Of a DNA stretch of 64,000 bases, positions 18,041 through 27,803 are shown piece by piece. This stretch comes from Porphyrobacter sp. CACIAM 03H1. Lineage in GTDB: Bacteria > Pseudomonadota > Alphaproteobacteria > Sphingomonadales > Sphingomonadaceae. The notes under the pieces are model-generated. The model worked only from the letters and a program-made list of their open reading frames with translations. It did no database searches and was not told the origin of the DNA. The stretch is from assembly GCF_002215495.1 (NCBI RefSeq), contig NZ_CP021378.1:1736764-1800763 (forward strand). Reading direction: 5' to 3'. A program made the position numbers and the translations under genes. Within the stretch, counting starts at the first letter, position 1, and each line of letters begins with the position of its first letter.

Positions 18041-18370
18041 ATGGGATCGGATGCATCGGGCGAGCCGGGCGCGTTTGTCGGCCGGCTGGCGGATCAGGCA
18101 CGCAAGCTTCAGCGCGAGGCAAGAAGAGCCATCGCGCAGGGCGATTACGCCCGCGCCTCGGCGCTGATCGGCGATGCGGAGATGCTCGCCGAGGATGTCC
18201 ACGGCCTTGTCGACGATATCGAGCATCGCGAGACCGACCGCCTGATGGGCCACGCCGCCGCCGAGACCGAGGCCCGCACCCGGCCTGCGGCTGTCCCGCT
18301 CCCCCGCCGCCGCCTGCGCCTCGCGATCGGCGCGAGCCTCGCCATGAGCCTCGCGCTGACGGAGTGCTGA
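18041..18370 (+). CDS. Hypothetical protein with C-terminal hydrophobic segment
   Basis: A 109-residue protein. The middle (about 15-65) is predicted helical and rich in Ala/Glu/Arg (RLADQARKLQREARRAIAQG), resembling a short helical-hairpin or TPR-like unit. A basic PRRRLRLAIGASLAMSLAL segment near the end could be a membrane anchor. It starts at ATG 18041, 53 bp after pgsA. A GGAAC-like element lies at 18005, too weak to call a promoter. No family is recognised. Confidence 0.5.
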   Translation: MGSDASGEPGAFVGRLADQARKLQREARRAIAQGDYARASALIGDAEMLAEDVHGLVDDIEHRETDRLMGHAAAETEARTRPAAVPLPRRRLRLAIGASLAMSLALTEC

Positions 18371-18377
18371 GCTGGCG

Positions 18378-19736
18378 CTAATCGTATTCGGGCGCCGGCC
18401 CCTCACCATGGGGGAGCCGCTCTGCGCCATACTGTTCATGCCGTTCCTCGCCGGGGTAGCGCACCAGAAGCACCAGCAGCAGCCCCATTCCCCAGATCGC
18501 GGCGATGCTGAAGTATAACAGCGGCGCATTCCCCGCGCCGGACGTGTTCGCCGCGAGTGCGGCGCCGATCGGTCGGCCGAAATTGCTGATGCCCATGTAG
18601 ATCGTGAACTGGGTCGCCGCGACCGCCGGATTGCACACCCGCATCGCCAGCGTCAGCACGGCGATGAAGTAGATCAGTCGCGTCGTTTCCATCGCGATCT
18701 GGAAGGCCATGAGCACGCGCTCGTCGCTCCAGGCCGACGAGTTCGCGCCCATCGCCGCAGTCGACAGCATGCCGATCGCCAGCGCCAGTGCGACCGCGCG
18801 CTGGGGGCCGATCCGCCCGACCAGCCAGCCGCCCGCGAGAATGCCGCACAGCCCGCTCGCGAGCGTCAGGGCGGAGATGAAACCGGTGTATTGCGTCGGC
18901 GTCCAGCCCGCGTACTGCTGGTAGAGTACGGGGTGGAACGCCTCGAAGCCGCCTTCGGGGATCACCCGGATGAGCAGGATCGGCAGCAGCAGCAGGCTGA
19001 CTGGCGCCAGCACCGCGCGCGTGGCACTGCGCAGCAACGGCCACCATGCCTCGACCACCAGCGTGTCATTGTGCGGGTGGCTGCGGCCCGGGCTCCATGG
19101 CAGGCGCTTCTCGCCCTCCCGCTCGCGGATCACCGTCGCGAACAGCATCACGAGGGCAGGGATGACGGCCAGCACCAGCAGGCAGGTGGCAATGCCGAAG
19201 CGCGCCAGCAGCCAGCCGCCGGTCGCGGTGGTGAGCGAAGCGCCGACAAACTGCGCCCCGGCCATGATCCCGCCCGCCCGGGCGCGCTCCTCCTCGGGCA
19301 TGATGTCGATGGCGAGACTGTCGATCCCCACATCCTGGAAGGTCACCGCGAGATTGGCGAGGAACCCGAGCGCGGCGATCTGCACGACGTTATGGGCCGC
19401 GGGGGACAGAGCCGCGCCTGCGATCAGCGTCATGACGAGCGTCCCTTGCGCGCCTATGATCCAGACACGGCGGCGCCCCATCGGCAGGAAGGTGTAGCGG
19501 TCGATGAGGAAGCCGTTCGCGATCTTGAGCGTCCACGGCAGCGCCGCGGCCCCCACGACCGAGGCGATCGCTCCGGTGCCGACCCCGTTTGCTGCCATCC
19601 ACGCCGGCAGGGCGAAGAAGAACAAGCCAATCGGAAAGCCCTGCGTGAGGTAGAAAAGCAGCAGCGTCGTGAACCGCAGCGGCCTGCTGTCGGTCAGCAC
19701 GAAAGCATGCGCGCGCGCGCGTGCCATGTCCGGCAT
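18378..19736 (-). CDS. MFS transporter, AmpG-like
   Basis: A 452-residue transporter with 12 hydrophobic segments. The N-terminus LLLFYLTQGFPIGLFFFALPAWM and the GIDSLAIDIMPEEERARAGG loop resemble the AmpG/peptide-acetyl-CoA transporter branch, whose members import muropeptides or related solutes. The ATG at 19736 is preferred because a GGGGGGAC stretch lies about 10 bases upstream; ATG 19727 is an alternative. It lies downstream of oxyR on the same strand, separated by about 110 bp. The substrate is unknown. Confidence 0.75.
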   Translation of the reverse strand: MPDMARARAHAFVLTDSRPLRFTTLLLFYLTQGFPIGLFFFALPAWMAANGVGTGAIASVVGAAALPWTLKIANGFLIDRYTFLPMGRRRVWIIGAQGTLVMTLIAGAALSPAAHNVVQIAALGFLANLAVTFQDVGIDSLAIDIMPEEERARAGGIMAGAQFVGASLTTATGGWLLARFGIATCLLVLAVIPALVMLFATVIREREGEKRLPWSPGRSHPHNDTLVVEAWWPLLRSATRAVLAPVSLLLLPILLIRVIPEGGFEAFHPVLYQQYAGWTPTQYTGFISALTLASGLCGILAGGWLVGRIGPQRAVALALAIGMLSTAAMGANSSAWSDERVLMAFQIAMETTRLIYFIAVLTLAMRVCNPAVAATQFTIYMGISNFGRPIGAALAANTSGAGNAPLLYFSIAAIWGMGLLLVLLVRYPGEERHEQYGAERLPHGEGPAPEYD

Positions 19737-19849
19737 GGGCCTATGTCCCCCCGATTTCCCCGCGGGAAGTCTCTCACGCACGCCTGCTTTCGGCAAGCGG
19801 GAGTTCGGGTGCTGGAAATTGACGGCCGGCGCGGGTCCCTCGCCGGGCG

Positions 19850-20746
19850 CTAGCCGGCCCGCAGTTCCTCCGCCAGCAGCATGAAATCCGCCTCTCGCGG
19901 GGAGTTCTTGCGCCAGGCGAGCACGATCTCGCGCTTGGCTGTCGGGCTGTCGACCGGCCGCGCGACCACCTCGGTGCCGGCGAGGATGCCCGCTTCGAGC
20001 GCCATTTCGGGCAGCATGGTCAGGCCGAGGTCGTTGTCGACCAGCTGCACCAGCGTGTGCAGCGAGGTGCCGATCATCGCCGCGCTCGCGCGCAGTTCGG
20101 AGCGCGAACACGCCGCCAGCGCATGATCGCGCAGGCAGTGGCCGTCCTCGAGCAGCAGCAGCCGGCCCTGATCGATCATCTCGGGCTTGATGGTCGCCGG
20201 CGGATCGCGGGGATCGTCCTTGGGGAAGGCGATGAACAGGCGGTCGTCGGCAATATGCGCGATTGCGGCATCGCCGGTGTCGAAGGGCAGGGCGAGCAGC
20301 ACGCAATCGACCCGTCCGTGATTGAGGGATTCAAGCGCATCGTGGCTCGTCTCCTCGCGCAGCATCAGCTTGAGGTCGGGGCGCTCGCGCTTCAGCCGAG
20401 GCAGGATGCGCGGCAGCAAGAAAGGGGCGATGGTGGGGATGACGCTCATCCGCAGTTCGCCCACCAGCGGCTTGCCCGCGGCCTGCACCAGATCGGCCAG
20501 CTCTTCCGCCTCGCGCAGCAGGCGGCCGGCCTTGGCCACCACCTGTTCGCCCAGCGCCGTGAAGCGCACCACCCGCCGCGAGCGTTCCACCAGCGTCACG
20601 CCGAGCAGCGATTCGAGCTCGCGGATTCCGGCCGAGAGCGTCGACTGCGACACGAAGCTCGCATCAGCCGCCTTGCCGAAATGCCCGTGCTCGTGAAGCG
20701 CGACGAGGTATTGCAGCTGCTTGATGGTCGGCAGGTACGTGGACAC
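19850..20746 (-). CDS. oxyR: Hydrogen-peroxide-sensing LysR regulator OxyR
   Basis: A 298-residue LysR-type activator. The N-terminal helix-turn-helix covers about residues 5-65. The redox pair sits in LEDGHCLRDHALAAC, C204 and C213, with the same C-x8-C spacing and context as the peroxide-sensing cysteines of Escherichia coli OxyR. It should activate catalase/peroxidase genes upon disulfide formation. The upstream gap to rnd contains a REP-like inverted repeat. No catalase gene is adjacent in this window. Confidence 0.88.
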   Translation of the reverse strand: MSTYLPTIKQLQYLVALHEHGHFGKAADASFVSQSTLSAGIRELESLLGVTLVERSRRVVRFTALGEQVVAKAGRLLREAEELADLVQAAGKPLVGELRMSVIPTIAPFLLPRILPRLKRERPDLKLMLREETSHDALESLNHGRVDCVLLALPFDTGDAAIAHIADDRLFIAFPKDDPRDPPATIKPEMIDQGRLLLLEDGHCLRDHALAACSRSELRASAAMIGTSLHTLVQLVDNDLGLTMLPEMALEAGILAGTEVVARPVDSPTAKREIVLAWRKNSPREADFMLLAEELRAG

Positions 20747-20763
20747 GGCCTTCCCTCCTTAAT

Positions 20764-20856
20764 CCGTTCGCCCTGAGCTTGTCGAAGGGCTGTCCTTCCT
20801 CGAAGCGCATGGGGACACAAGAAAGTGCAGGGCTTCGACAGGCTAAGCCCGAACGG
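20764..20856. repeat. REP-like inverted-repeat pair, copy A
   Basis: A 27-base half at 20764-20790 and its imperfect reverse complement at 20830-20856 enclose 39 bases. Each half also folds on itself (GCCCT/AGGGC on the left, GGGCTT/AAGCCC on the right), so the pair can form two small hairpins or one long stem. The same consensus recurs at 25454-25543. This arrangement matches REP/REPIN-type intergenic repeats. Confidence 0.8.
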
Positions 20857-20865
20857 TTCTGGTTC

Positions 20866-22062
20866 CTATTCCGCCGCCAGCGCACCGGGTGCGGGCACAT
20901 CGTCGATATGGGTCATCTTGAGCTTGCCCTTCTCGACGGCGAAGGCGAGCTTGCCCTCGACGAGATCGAGCGCGTCCTTGCCGAACACCTCGTAGCGCCA
21001 GCCTTCGAGCACCGGCAGCTTGCGTACGCCGGCTGCCAGCGCCTCCATTTCGTCGGCGCGGGTTAGAAGGCGGGGCGCGACGTCGATCTCGCGGGCGCGG
21101 ATTTTCAGCAGCAGTTTCAGGAGGTCCGCCACCAGGGCGCCCTCCTTGCCCAGCGGCGCGCCCTGCTTGATCTTCTCGGGCATCTCGCTCTTGGGCAGGG
21201 GTTCGGCCTCGGCCAGCACCTTCATCAGCCGCTTGCCGATGTCGTTGTCCTTCCATGCGGGGCTGAGGCCGCGCACCTTGGCGAGATCGGCCTGTACCTT
21301 GGGCGGGTGGCTGGCGATGTCGGCGAGCGTCTCGTCGCGCATGATCCGGCCGCGCGGGATGTTCTTGTGCTGCGCCTCGCTCTCGCGCCAGGCAGCGAGC
21401 GCCTTCATCCGGCCGAGCACCTGCGGATTGCGCCCCGGCTGGCGGATGCGCTTCCAGGCGAGGCCCGGGTCGGTGAGGTAGTTCGCCGGATCTGCGAGCT
21501 TCTCCATCTCCGCATCGAGCCACACGCCGCGCCCGGTCTTGATCAGCTTCTTGAGGATCTTGGGGAAGATCGCGGCAAGGTGCGTCACGTCGCCGATGGC
21601 ATATTCGATCTGCCGGTCGGTGAGCGGGCGGCGGCTCCAGTCGGTAAAGCGCGCGCCTTTGTCGATGGTGAGGCCAACCCAGGTCTCGACCAGATTGGCA
21701 TAGCCGATCTGTTCGGACTGGCTGATGGCCATCATCGCGATCTGGGTGTCGAAGATGGGATGGGGGGTGCGCCCCGTCATGTTGACGATGATCTCGACGT
21801 CCTGCCCGCCGGCGTGGAAGACCTTGAGCACGTCCTCGTTGTCGGTGAGCAGGTCGAGCAGCGGCGTCAGGTCGATGCCGTCCGCCATCGGGTCGATCGC
21901 GGCGGCCTCTTCTGTATTGGCGATCTGCACCAGGCAGAGTTCCGGCCAATAGGTGTTCTCGCGCATGAATTCGGTGTCCACCGCGACGAAATCGGACTTC
22001 GCCAGGCGGGTGCAGAGGTCGGAGAGGGCCTCGGTGGTGGTGATCAGCGGGTGGATTTTCAT
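20866..22062 (-). CDS. rnd: Ribonuclease D
   Basis: A 398-residue DEDD-family 3'-5' exoribonuclease for tRNA 3' maturation. The exonuclease I motif AVDTEFMRENTYWP is near residue 30, with LKVFHAGGQDVE following. Motif III YAIGDVTHL lies near residue 160. The first HRDC-type helical region is at about 205-285 and further helical sequence follows. The ATG at 22062 is preferred to an upstream TTG at 22077. It is divergent from aspS across a 190-bp gap. Confidence 0.92.
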   Translation of the reverse strand: MKIHPLITTTEALSDLCTRLAKSDFVAVDTEFMRENTYWPELCLVQIANTEEAAAIDPMADGIDLTPLLDLLTDNEDVLKVFHAGGQDVEIIVNMTGRTPHPIFDTQIAMMAISQSEQIGYANLVETWVGLTIDKGARFTDWSRRPLTDRQIEYAIGDVTHLAAIFPKILKKLIKTGRGVWLDAEMEKLADPANYLTDPGLAWKRIRQPGRNPQVLGRMKALAAWRESEAQHKNIPRGRIMRDETLADIASHPPKVQADLAKVRGLSPAWKDNDIGKRLMKVLAEAEPLPKSEMPEKIKQGAPLGKEGALVADLLKLLLKIRAREIDVAPRLLTRADEMEALAAGVRKLPVLEGWRYEVFGKDALDLVEGKLAFAVEKGKLKMTHIDDVPAPGALAAE

Positions 22063-22140
22063 GTTCTCTTGCTTCAATGGGGGCGGAGTGCCGCCCTCGG
22101 GTCGAACCCAGTTTGCGCCCGCAACCCCACCAAGCGTGGC

Positions 22141-22169
22141 TTGACAAAGTGCAAGGCTTGCCCTGTTAG
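22141..22169 (+). promoter_or_regulatory. Probable sigma-70 promoter of aspS
   Basis: A perfect TTGACA -35 box (22141-22146) is followed by 17 bases and TGTTAG (22164-22169) as a weak -10. Transcription would start near 22176, about 77 bases before the aspS ATG. Confidence 0.6.
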
Positions 22170-22252
22170 CGCGCCGACGACGGAGCCGAGGGCCTCACGG
22201 CGCCGCGCGAGCGCGCCCTAGCGTCATAGCCGCCAACAGGACAAGAGTTTAG

Positions 22253-24043
22253 ATGCACCCCTATCGCACGCATACTTGCGCACAGCTTTCTTCCGATCAC
22301 GTCGGCCAGACCGTGCGACTTTCGGGCTGGATCCATCGCAAGCGCGATCACGGGGGCGTGTTGTTCGTCGACCTGCGCGACCATTACGGGATCACGCAGA
22401 TCGTCGCCGACAGCGACAGCCCGGCGCTGCCGGTGCTTGAGGGCTTGAGGGTCGAGAGCGTCGTCACCATCGAGGGCGAGGTCAAGGCGCGGGTGGCCGA
22501 GACGGTCAACGCCAACCTCGCGACCGGCGCGATCGAGGTCTTCGCGCGCGGCGTGACGGTGCAGAGCGCGGCCGAGGAGCTGCCGATGCCGGTGGCGGAC
22601 GAGCAGCCCTACCCCGAGGACATCCGCCTCAAGTACCGCTTCCTCGACCTGCGCCGCGAGACGCTGCACAAGAACATCATGACCCGCGTGGCGGTGATCG
22701 CCGACATGCGCGCGCGGATGAATGCGGCCGGTTTCAACGAGTTCTCGACGCCGATCCTCACGGCTTCTTCGCCCGAGGGCGCGCGCGACTTCCTCGTGCC
22801 GAGCCGCATCCATGCTGGCAAGTTCTACGCGCTCCCGCAGGCGCCGCAGCAGTACAAGCAGCTGCTGATGGTCGCCGGCTTCGACCGCTACTTCCAGATC
22901 GCCCCCTGCTTCCGCGACGAGGACCCGCGCGCCGACCGCCTGCCGGGCGAGTTCTACCAGCTCGACCTCGAAATGAGCTTCGTCACCCAGGAAGAGGTTT
23001 GGGAGACGATGGAGCCCGTCATCCAGGGCACCTTCGCGGCCTTTGCGGGCGACAAGCAGGTCACCCCCGCGGGCCAGTTCCCGCGCATCCCTTACGATGA
23101 GGCGATGCTGAAGTACGGCTCGGACAAGCCCGATCTGCGCAACCCGCTGATCATCAGCGACGTGTCCTCGCACTTCACGCAATCGGGCTTCGGCCTGTTC
23201 GAGAAGATCGTCGGCGGCGGCGGTGTCGTCCGCGCCATCCCCGCGCCCGGCACCCACGAAAAGAGCCGCAAGTTCTTCGACGACATGAACGACTGGGCGC
23301 GCAAGGAAGGCTATGCGGGCCTCGGCTACGTCACCCGCAAGGGCGGCGAGTTCGGCGGGCCGATTGCCAAGAACCACGGGCCCGAGCGCATGGCCGAACT
23401 CTACGCCGAGCTTGGCCTCGGCGAGAACGACGGGCTGTTCTTCGCTGCCGGCAAGGAAGCAGACGCCGCCAAGCTCGCGGGCGCCGCGCGCATCCGGGTA
23501 GGCGAGGAACTCGGCCTGATCGACGAGAGCCGCTTCGAACTGTGCTGGATCGTCGATTTCCCCTTCTACGAATGGAACGAGGACGAGAAGAAGGTCGATT
23601 TCAGCCACAACCCCTTCTCGATGCCGCAGGGTGGGATCGAGGCGCTGGAGGGGCAGGACCCGCTCACCATCAAGGCCTTCCAGTACGACCTCGTCTGCAA
23701 CGGCTACGAAATTGCCAGCGGGTCGATCCGCAACCACAAGCCGGAAACGATGGTCAAGGCCTTCGAGATCGTCGGCCTCTCGAAGGCGGACGTCGAGGAG
23801 CGCTTCGGCGGGATGTACCGTGCCTTCCAGTACGGCGCGCCGCCGCACGGGGGGATGGCTGCGGGTGTCGACCGGATCATCATGCTGCTCTGCGGCGCGA
23901 AGAACCTGCGCGAGATCTCGCTCTTCCCGATGAACCAGCGCGCCGAGGACCTCCTGATGGGCGCGCCGAGCCCGGCGGAGCCGCGCGCCTTGCGCGAACT
24001 CCACCTGCGCGTCGTCGAGCCGCAGGCCAAGCCCGCCGCCTGA
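22253..24043 (+). CDS. aspS: Aspartate--tRNA ligase AspRS
   Basis: A 596-residue class IIb aminoacyl-tRNA synthetase with an N-terminal OB anticodon-binding domain (about 1-110), catalytic core and bacterial GAD insertion. Class II motif 2 is seen in [10 protein letters not shown] and motif 3 in [31 protein letters not shown] and a QLDLEMSFV segment match bacterial AspRS. Many alphaproteobacteria use a non-discriminating AspRS that also charges tRNA-Asn; the sequence alone does not settle this. A sigma-70-like promoter lies at 22141-22169. Confidence 0.96.
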   Translation: MHPYRTHTCAQLSSDHVGQTVRLSGWIHRKRDHGGVLFVDLRDHYGITQIVADSDSPALPVLEGLRVESVVTIEGEVKARVAETVNANLATGAIEVFARGVTVQSAAEELPMPVADEQPYPEDIRLKYRFLDLRRETLHKNIMTRVAVIADMRARMNAAGFNEFSTPILTASSPEGARDFLVPSRIHAGKFYALPQAPQQYKQLLMVAGFDRYFQIAPCFRDEDPRADRLPGEFYQLDLEMSFVTQEEVWETMEPVIQGTFAAFAGDKQVTPAGQFPRIPYDEAMLKYGSDKPDLRNPLIISDVSSHFTQSGFGLFEKIVGGGGVVRAIPAPGTHEKSRKFFDDMNDWARKEGYAGLGYVTRKGGEFGGPIAKNHGPERMAELYAELGLGENDGLFFAAGKEADAAKLAGAARIRVGEELGLIDESRFELCWIVDFPFYEWNEDEKKVDFSHNPFSMPQGGIEALEGQDPLTIKAFQYDLVCNGYEIASGSIRNHKPETMVKAFEIVGLSKADVEERFGGMYRAFQYGAPPHGGMAAGVDRIIMLLCGAKNLREISLFPMNQRAEDLLMGAPSPAEPRALRELHLRVVEPQAKPAA

Positions 24044-24132
24044 TGCGCTTTTGCCTGTTGTGATGACAGGCAGACGCGGCATAAATCCTGCCTGAGCGCC
24101 GCACGGGGCGGCACGCGGCAGGGGGGTGTGTG

Positions 24133-25119
24133 ATGAGATATCCGCTTTGGTTTGCAGCCGGTGCGGCGGCGCTGGTGCCAACTGGGGCACAGGGCGAGAC
24201 GCTGCCGGTCGCCGGAGTCTATGCTGCCGGGACGGATGCCCCGTCGCGCGCGCGTTCGATCGCGATTGCCGATTTTTCCGGGCGCGGCGGCGAGCGGCTT
24301 GCCTTCGCGATCGATTCCGCCCTGCGCGGCGCGGTGATCGACGGGCGTCCGTGGTTCGACCTCACCTTCACCGCTCCGGCGTTCGGCGACAGCTACACCT
24401 ATGACGCCGGAGCCGATCCGCGCGGCGTGCAGCGGGGCGGGGCAGATGCGGTGATGCGCGGCATCGCCGAGGTCGAGTGGCGCGATGTCGATTCCGGCAC
24501 CAAGGAGGTCGAGGAATGCGTCACGCGCAACAGCGTGGGCACCTGCACCGAGAAGAAGAAGGTCAGCTATACCTGCCGCGCCCGCAACGTCACCTTGCGC
24601 CCGGAAGTGCGGATGGTCTCGCGCGGGGGCGAGCTGCTTTACGCCAAGGGTGACACGCGGACCGCGAGCCGTCGTTTCTGCAAGGATGAACAGGGTACGC
24701 CGTCCGTCGATTCGATCGTCGAGGAACTGGTGGGCGGCTTTGCCGCCGTGGTGCGCGGCGATCTCGCCCCGATCTTCCGCGACGAGGAAATCCGTGTGCT
24801 CGAAAGCCGCGACGGGATGAGCAAGTCCGATCAGGCCACCTTCCGTACAGCACTCCGGTTTACCAAGACCGATGTGTCCGAAGCCTGCGCGCTGTTCGAG
24901 GAGCTCAGGCAAGCCAATCCGCAGAGCGTTACCCTCCTGTTCAATACCGGCCTGTGCATGGAACGCCTCGGCGAGCTCGATACGGCGGCGCGGCTCTACG
25001 AGGAGGCGCTTGCGCTGATTCCGCGCAAACCCGAGCCGCAGCAGGGCCTTGATCGCATCGCCTCGCGCCTCAGGGCCGAACGCCAGTTTTCCCTGCGCGA
25101 AGCCGCAGCGGCAAACTGA
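24133..25119 (+). CDS. Secreted protein with C-terminal TPR, unknown function
   Basis: About 328 residues. A signal peptide ends near GAQG/ETLP (about residue 20). The middle begins with a SIAIADFSGRGGE segment, reminiscent of CsgG-like or curli-associated 'adfsg' starts, and carries a cysteine-rich patch (CVTRNSVGTC, then YTCRARN). The C-terminal 80 residues form one or two TPR repeats (SVTLLFNTGLCMERLGELDTAARLYEEAL). ATG 24133 follows a GTG at 24130. It sits alone between aspS and acpP. The cell location is probably the periplasm. Confidence 0.7.
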   Translation: MRYPLWFAAGAAALVPTGAQGETLPVAGVYAAGTDAPSRARSIAIADFSGRGGERLAFAIDSALRGAVIDGRPWFDLTFTAPAFGDSYTYDAGADPRGVQRGGADAVMRGIAEVEWRDVDSGTKEVEECVTRNSVGTCTEKKKVSYTCRARNVTLRPEVRMVSRGGELLYAKGDTRTASRRFCKDEQGTPSVDSIVEELVGGFAAVVRGDLAPIFRDEEIRVLESRDGMSKSDQATFRTALRFTKTDVSEACALFEELRQANPQSVTLLFNTGLCMERLGELDTAARLYEEALALIPRKPEPQQGLDRIASRLRAERQFSLREAAAAN

Positions 25120-25203
25120 GCCTCAAGCCCACTTGCACATCCCCGCGCCCTTCATTAGGGCGAGGGACGAGTTTACCCAACCCCAGTTTCAAGAGGGATT
25201 ACC

Positions 25204-25440
25204 ATGAGCGATACTGCCGATCGGGTGGCAAAGATTGTCGTCGAGCATCTCGGCGTCGAGGCCGACAAGGTCACTCAGGATGCGAGCTTCATCGACGATC
25301 TGGGCGCCGACAGCCTCGACATCGTCGAGCTGGTGATGGCCTTCGAAGAGGAATTCGGCGTCGAAATCCCCGACGATGCGGCCGAGAAGATCACCACGGT
25401 CGGTGACGCCACCAAGTACATCGAAGAACACAAGGGCTGA
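25204..25440 (+). CDS. acpP: Acyl carrier protein AcpP
   Basis: A 78-residue acidic four-helix protein that carries acyl chains in fatty acid synthesis. The phosphopantetheine attachment serine is S37 in [21 protein letters not shown] upstream supplies a ribosome-binding site. The gene precedes fabF, but a 133-bp gap with a REP-like structure separates them, which could help uncouple the usually much higher acpP level from fabF. A promoter-like TTGCAC at 25133 is followed by a poor -10. Confidence 0.97.
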   Translation: MSDTADRVAKIVVEHLGVEADKVTQDASFIDDLGADSLDIVELVMAFEEEFGVEIPDDAAEKITTVGDATKYIEEHKG

Positions 25441-25453
25441 TCGCCCGACCATT

Positions 25454-25543
25454 CCCGTTTCGCCCTGAGCGTGTCGAAGGGTGCTTGCCGGCCCGTTGGC
25501 CGGCAGGACAATACGGGGCTTCGACAGGCTCAGCCCGGACGGG
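25454..25543. repeat. REP-like inverted-repeat pair, copy B, with internal hairpin
   Basis: The left half (25454-25484) and right half (25515-25543) share the consensus of copy A at 20764-20856, including CGCCCTGAGC and GGGCTTCGACAGGCT. Between them TGCCGGCC (25486-25493) and GGCCGGCA (25498-25505) form a perfect 8-bp hairpin with a CGTT loop. The element fills most of the acpP-fabF gap and has no T-run. Confidence 0.8.
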
Positions 25544-25573
25544 TTGAGCCTGTTGTGCGTTTTGGAGAATGAT

Positions 25574-26833
25574 ATGCGCCGTGTGGTTGTTACCGGCCTC
25601 GGTCTTGTCACCCCGCTGGGCGGCGACGTCGAGACATCGTGGGCGAACCTCATTGCCGGTGAAAGCGGGGCGGGACAGATCACCCGCTTCGACACTTCGG
25701 ACCAGAAGTGCACCATCGCCTGCGAGGTGAAGCCCAAGGATCACCCTTGGGGCTTCGACCCCGACAAGCGCGTCGACCACAAGGTCCAGCGCCAGGTCGA
25801 TCCCTTCATCGTCTACGGGATCGATGCCGCAGGGCAGGCGCTCGAGGACGCCGGCCTGACCGACATGACCGAGGCCGAGAAGGAGCGCACCGGCTGCTCG
25901 ATCGGCTCGGGGATCGGAGGCCTTCCGGGGATCGAGCTGGAAAGCGTCAATCTTCATGAACGCGGCCCCGGCCGGGTGAGTCCGCACTTCGTCCACGGGC
26001 GCCTCATCAACCTCATCACCGGGCAGGTGCAGATCAAATACGGCTTCATGGGCCCGAACCATGCCGTCGTCACCGCCTGCTCCACCGGCGCGCACTCGAT
26101 CGGCGATGCCGCGCGGATGATCGCGATGGACGATGCCGACGTCATGCTGGCAGGCGGTGCGGAATCGACCGTCAACCCGCTCGGCATCGCCGGCTTCGCC
26201 CAGGCGCGCGCGCTCAACATGAGCATGAACGACCGCCCGACCGAGGCGAGCCGGCCCTACGACCGCAACCGTGACGGTTTCGTCATGGGCGAAGGCGCGG
26301 GCGTGGTGGTGCTCGAGGAATACGAGCGTGCCAAGGCGCGCGGCGCGAAAATCTACGCCGAAGTCACCGGCTATGGCCTGTCGGGCGATGCCTACCACGT
26401 CACCGCCCCGCACCCGGAAGGGCGCGGCGCGGAACTGGCTATGCGCATGGCGCTGAGGAAGGCCGGCCTCGGTCCGGGCGACATCGACTACATCAACGCC
26501 CACGGCACCTCGACCATGGCGGACACCATCGAGCTTGCCGCGATCAAGCGGGTGCTGGGCGATGATCTCGGCGGAGCGTCGATGTCCTCGACGAAGTCTG
26601 CCATCGGCCACCTCCTCGGCGGCGCGGGCGCGGTCGAGGCGATCTTCTGCATCCTCGCGATGCGCGACCAGATCGTGCCGCCGACCCTCAACCTCCACGA
26701 TCCCGACGAAGGAACGGAAGGCATCGACCTCGTGCCGCTGGTCGCGAAGAAGCGGCAGGTGCGCGCGGTGCTGAACAACTCCTTCGGCTTCGGCGGCACC
26801 AATGCCTCGCTGATCATGCAGAAGCTGGACTGA
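25574..26833 (+). CDS. fabF: Beta-ketoacyl-ACP synthase II FabF
   Basis: A 419-residue condensing enzyme that elongates acyl-ACP with malonyl-ACP. The thiolase-fold catalytic triad is visible as C169 (TACSTG), H310 (NAHGTST) and H346 (AIGHLLGGAG). The N-terminus RRVVVTGLGLVTPLG is typical, and the start at ATG 25574 is set by it. TTGGAGAATG upstream contains the ribosome-binding site. It is followed by mltG after 4 bases, so fabF-mltG are probably co-transcribed. Confidence 0.97.
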   Translation: MRRVVVTGLGLVTPLGGDVETSWANLIAGESGAGQITRFDTSDQKCTIACEVKPKDHPWGFDPDKRVDHKVQRQVDPFIVYGIDAAGQALEDAGLTDMTEAEKERTGCSIGSGIGGLPGIELESVNLHERGPGRVSPHFVHGRLINLITGQVQIKYGFMGPNHAVVTACSTGAHSIGDAARMIAMDDADVMLAGGAESTVNPLGIAGFAQARALNMSMNDRPTEASRPYDRNRDGFVMGEGAGVVVLEEYERAKARGAKIYAEVTGYGLSGDAYHVTAPHPEGRGAELAMRMALRKAGLGPGDIDYINAHGTSTMADTIELAAIKRVLGDDLGGASMSSTKSAIGHLLGGAGAVEAIFCILAMRDQIVPPTLNLHDPDEGTEGIDLVPLVAKKRQVRAVLNNSFGFGGTNASLIMQKLD

Positions 26834-26837
26834 CGGC

Positions 26838-27803
26838 GTGACCCGCGGGCGGCTCGTCCTCGGCGGTCTGGTCGCTCTGGCGCTCGCCGGGCTGCTCTTC
26901 GCATGGAGCCTGCTCGGTTCGGCGACGATCGCCAAGGACACGAGCTTCACCATCCCCGCGGGCGCCTCGGTGTCCTCTGTCGCCAACAAGCTCGAGGCCG
27001 AGGGGCTGATTACCTCGGCCTCCGGCTTCACCTTGCAGGCGCGCATCTTCGGCTCCGACGCGCCGATCCAGGCGGGCGAATTCCTGCTGACCCCCGGCAT
27101 GAGCCAGGGTGACATCCTTGAAGCCTTCCAGTCGGGCGACGTGATCCGCCGCTTCGTCACCATTCCCGAAGGCATGCCCTCGATCCTCGTGTGGGAACGC
27201 CTGATGGCCGAGGAGCTGCTGACCGGCGATATCGACGTCCCCCCCGAAGGTTCGATCCTGCCCGACACCTATGCCTTCGAACGCGGGCAGTCGCGCAAGA
27301 GCCTCGTCGAGCAGATGCAGGCGGCGATGGACAAGGCGCTGGCCGAGGAATGGGCCAAGCGCCGCCCCGGTATCCCGGTCGACACAATGCGCGAGGCGCT
27401 GATCCTTGCCTCGATCGTCGAGAAGGAAACGGGCAAGCCCGAGGAACGCCGCATGGTGGCGGGGCTCTATTCCAACCGCGTGCGCACGGGCATGATGCTG
27501 CAGGCCGATCCGACGATCATCTACCCGATCACCAAGGGCAAGCCGCTGGGCCGCCGAATCCGCCAGTCGGAGATTGCCGCGGTCAACGGCTACAACACCT
27601 ATACCAAGGTGGGCCTGCCAGAGGGGCCGATCACCAATCCGGGCCGGGCCAGCATCGCCGCGGTAATGAACCCGGAGAACACGGGCGCGTTGTTCATGGT
27701 CGCGGACGGGACGGGCGGGCACTGGTTTGCCGACACCCTTGCCGAACACAATGCCAATGTCGCCAAGTGGTACGCGATCCGCCGCGAGCGGGGCGAGATG
27801 TAG
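26838..27803 (+). CDS. mltG: Endolytic murein transglycosylase MltG
   Basis: A 321-residue single-span inner-membrane lytic transglycosylase (YceG family) thought to cleave nascent glycan strands and end elongation. The membrane anchor is at about residues 7-26, a LysM-like region at about 35-100, then the catalytic domain with E195 in ASIVEKET and the conserved LPDTY and NTY-GLPEGPITNPG motifs. The start is GTG at 26838, four bases after fabF. The length is slightly below the enterobacterial form (340). Confidence 0.94.
   Translation: MTRGRLVLGGLVALALAGLLFAWSLLGSATIAKDTSFTIPAGASVSSVANKLEAEGLITSASGFTLQARIFGSDAPIQAGEFLLTPGMSQGDILEAFQSGDVIRRFVTIPEGMPSILVWERLMAEELLTGDIDVPPEGSILPDTYAFERGQSRKSLVEQMQAAMDKALAEEWAKRRPGIPVDTMREALILASIVEKETGKPEERRMVAGLYSNRVRTGMMLQADPTIIYPITKGKPLGRRIRQSEIAAVNGYNTYTKVGLPEGPITNPGRASIAAVMNPENTGALFMVADGTGGHWFADTLAEHNANVAKWYAIRRERGEM

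Noticed and set aside
23170..23184. A partial match to the 19-bp repeat inside aspS (TTCACGCAATC)
   Set aside because: Only 11 bases match and they fall in a conserved coding stretch, so it is chance.
24052..24072. Hairpin TGCCTGT/ACAGGCA after aspS as a terminator
   Set aside because: No T-run follows and the stem is short; it may be weakly structured RNA only.
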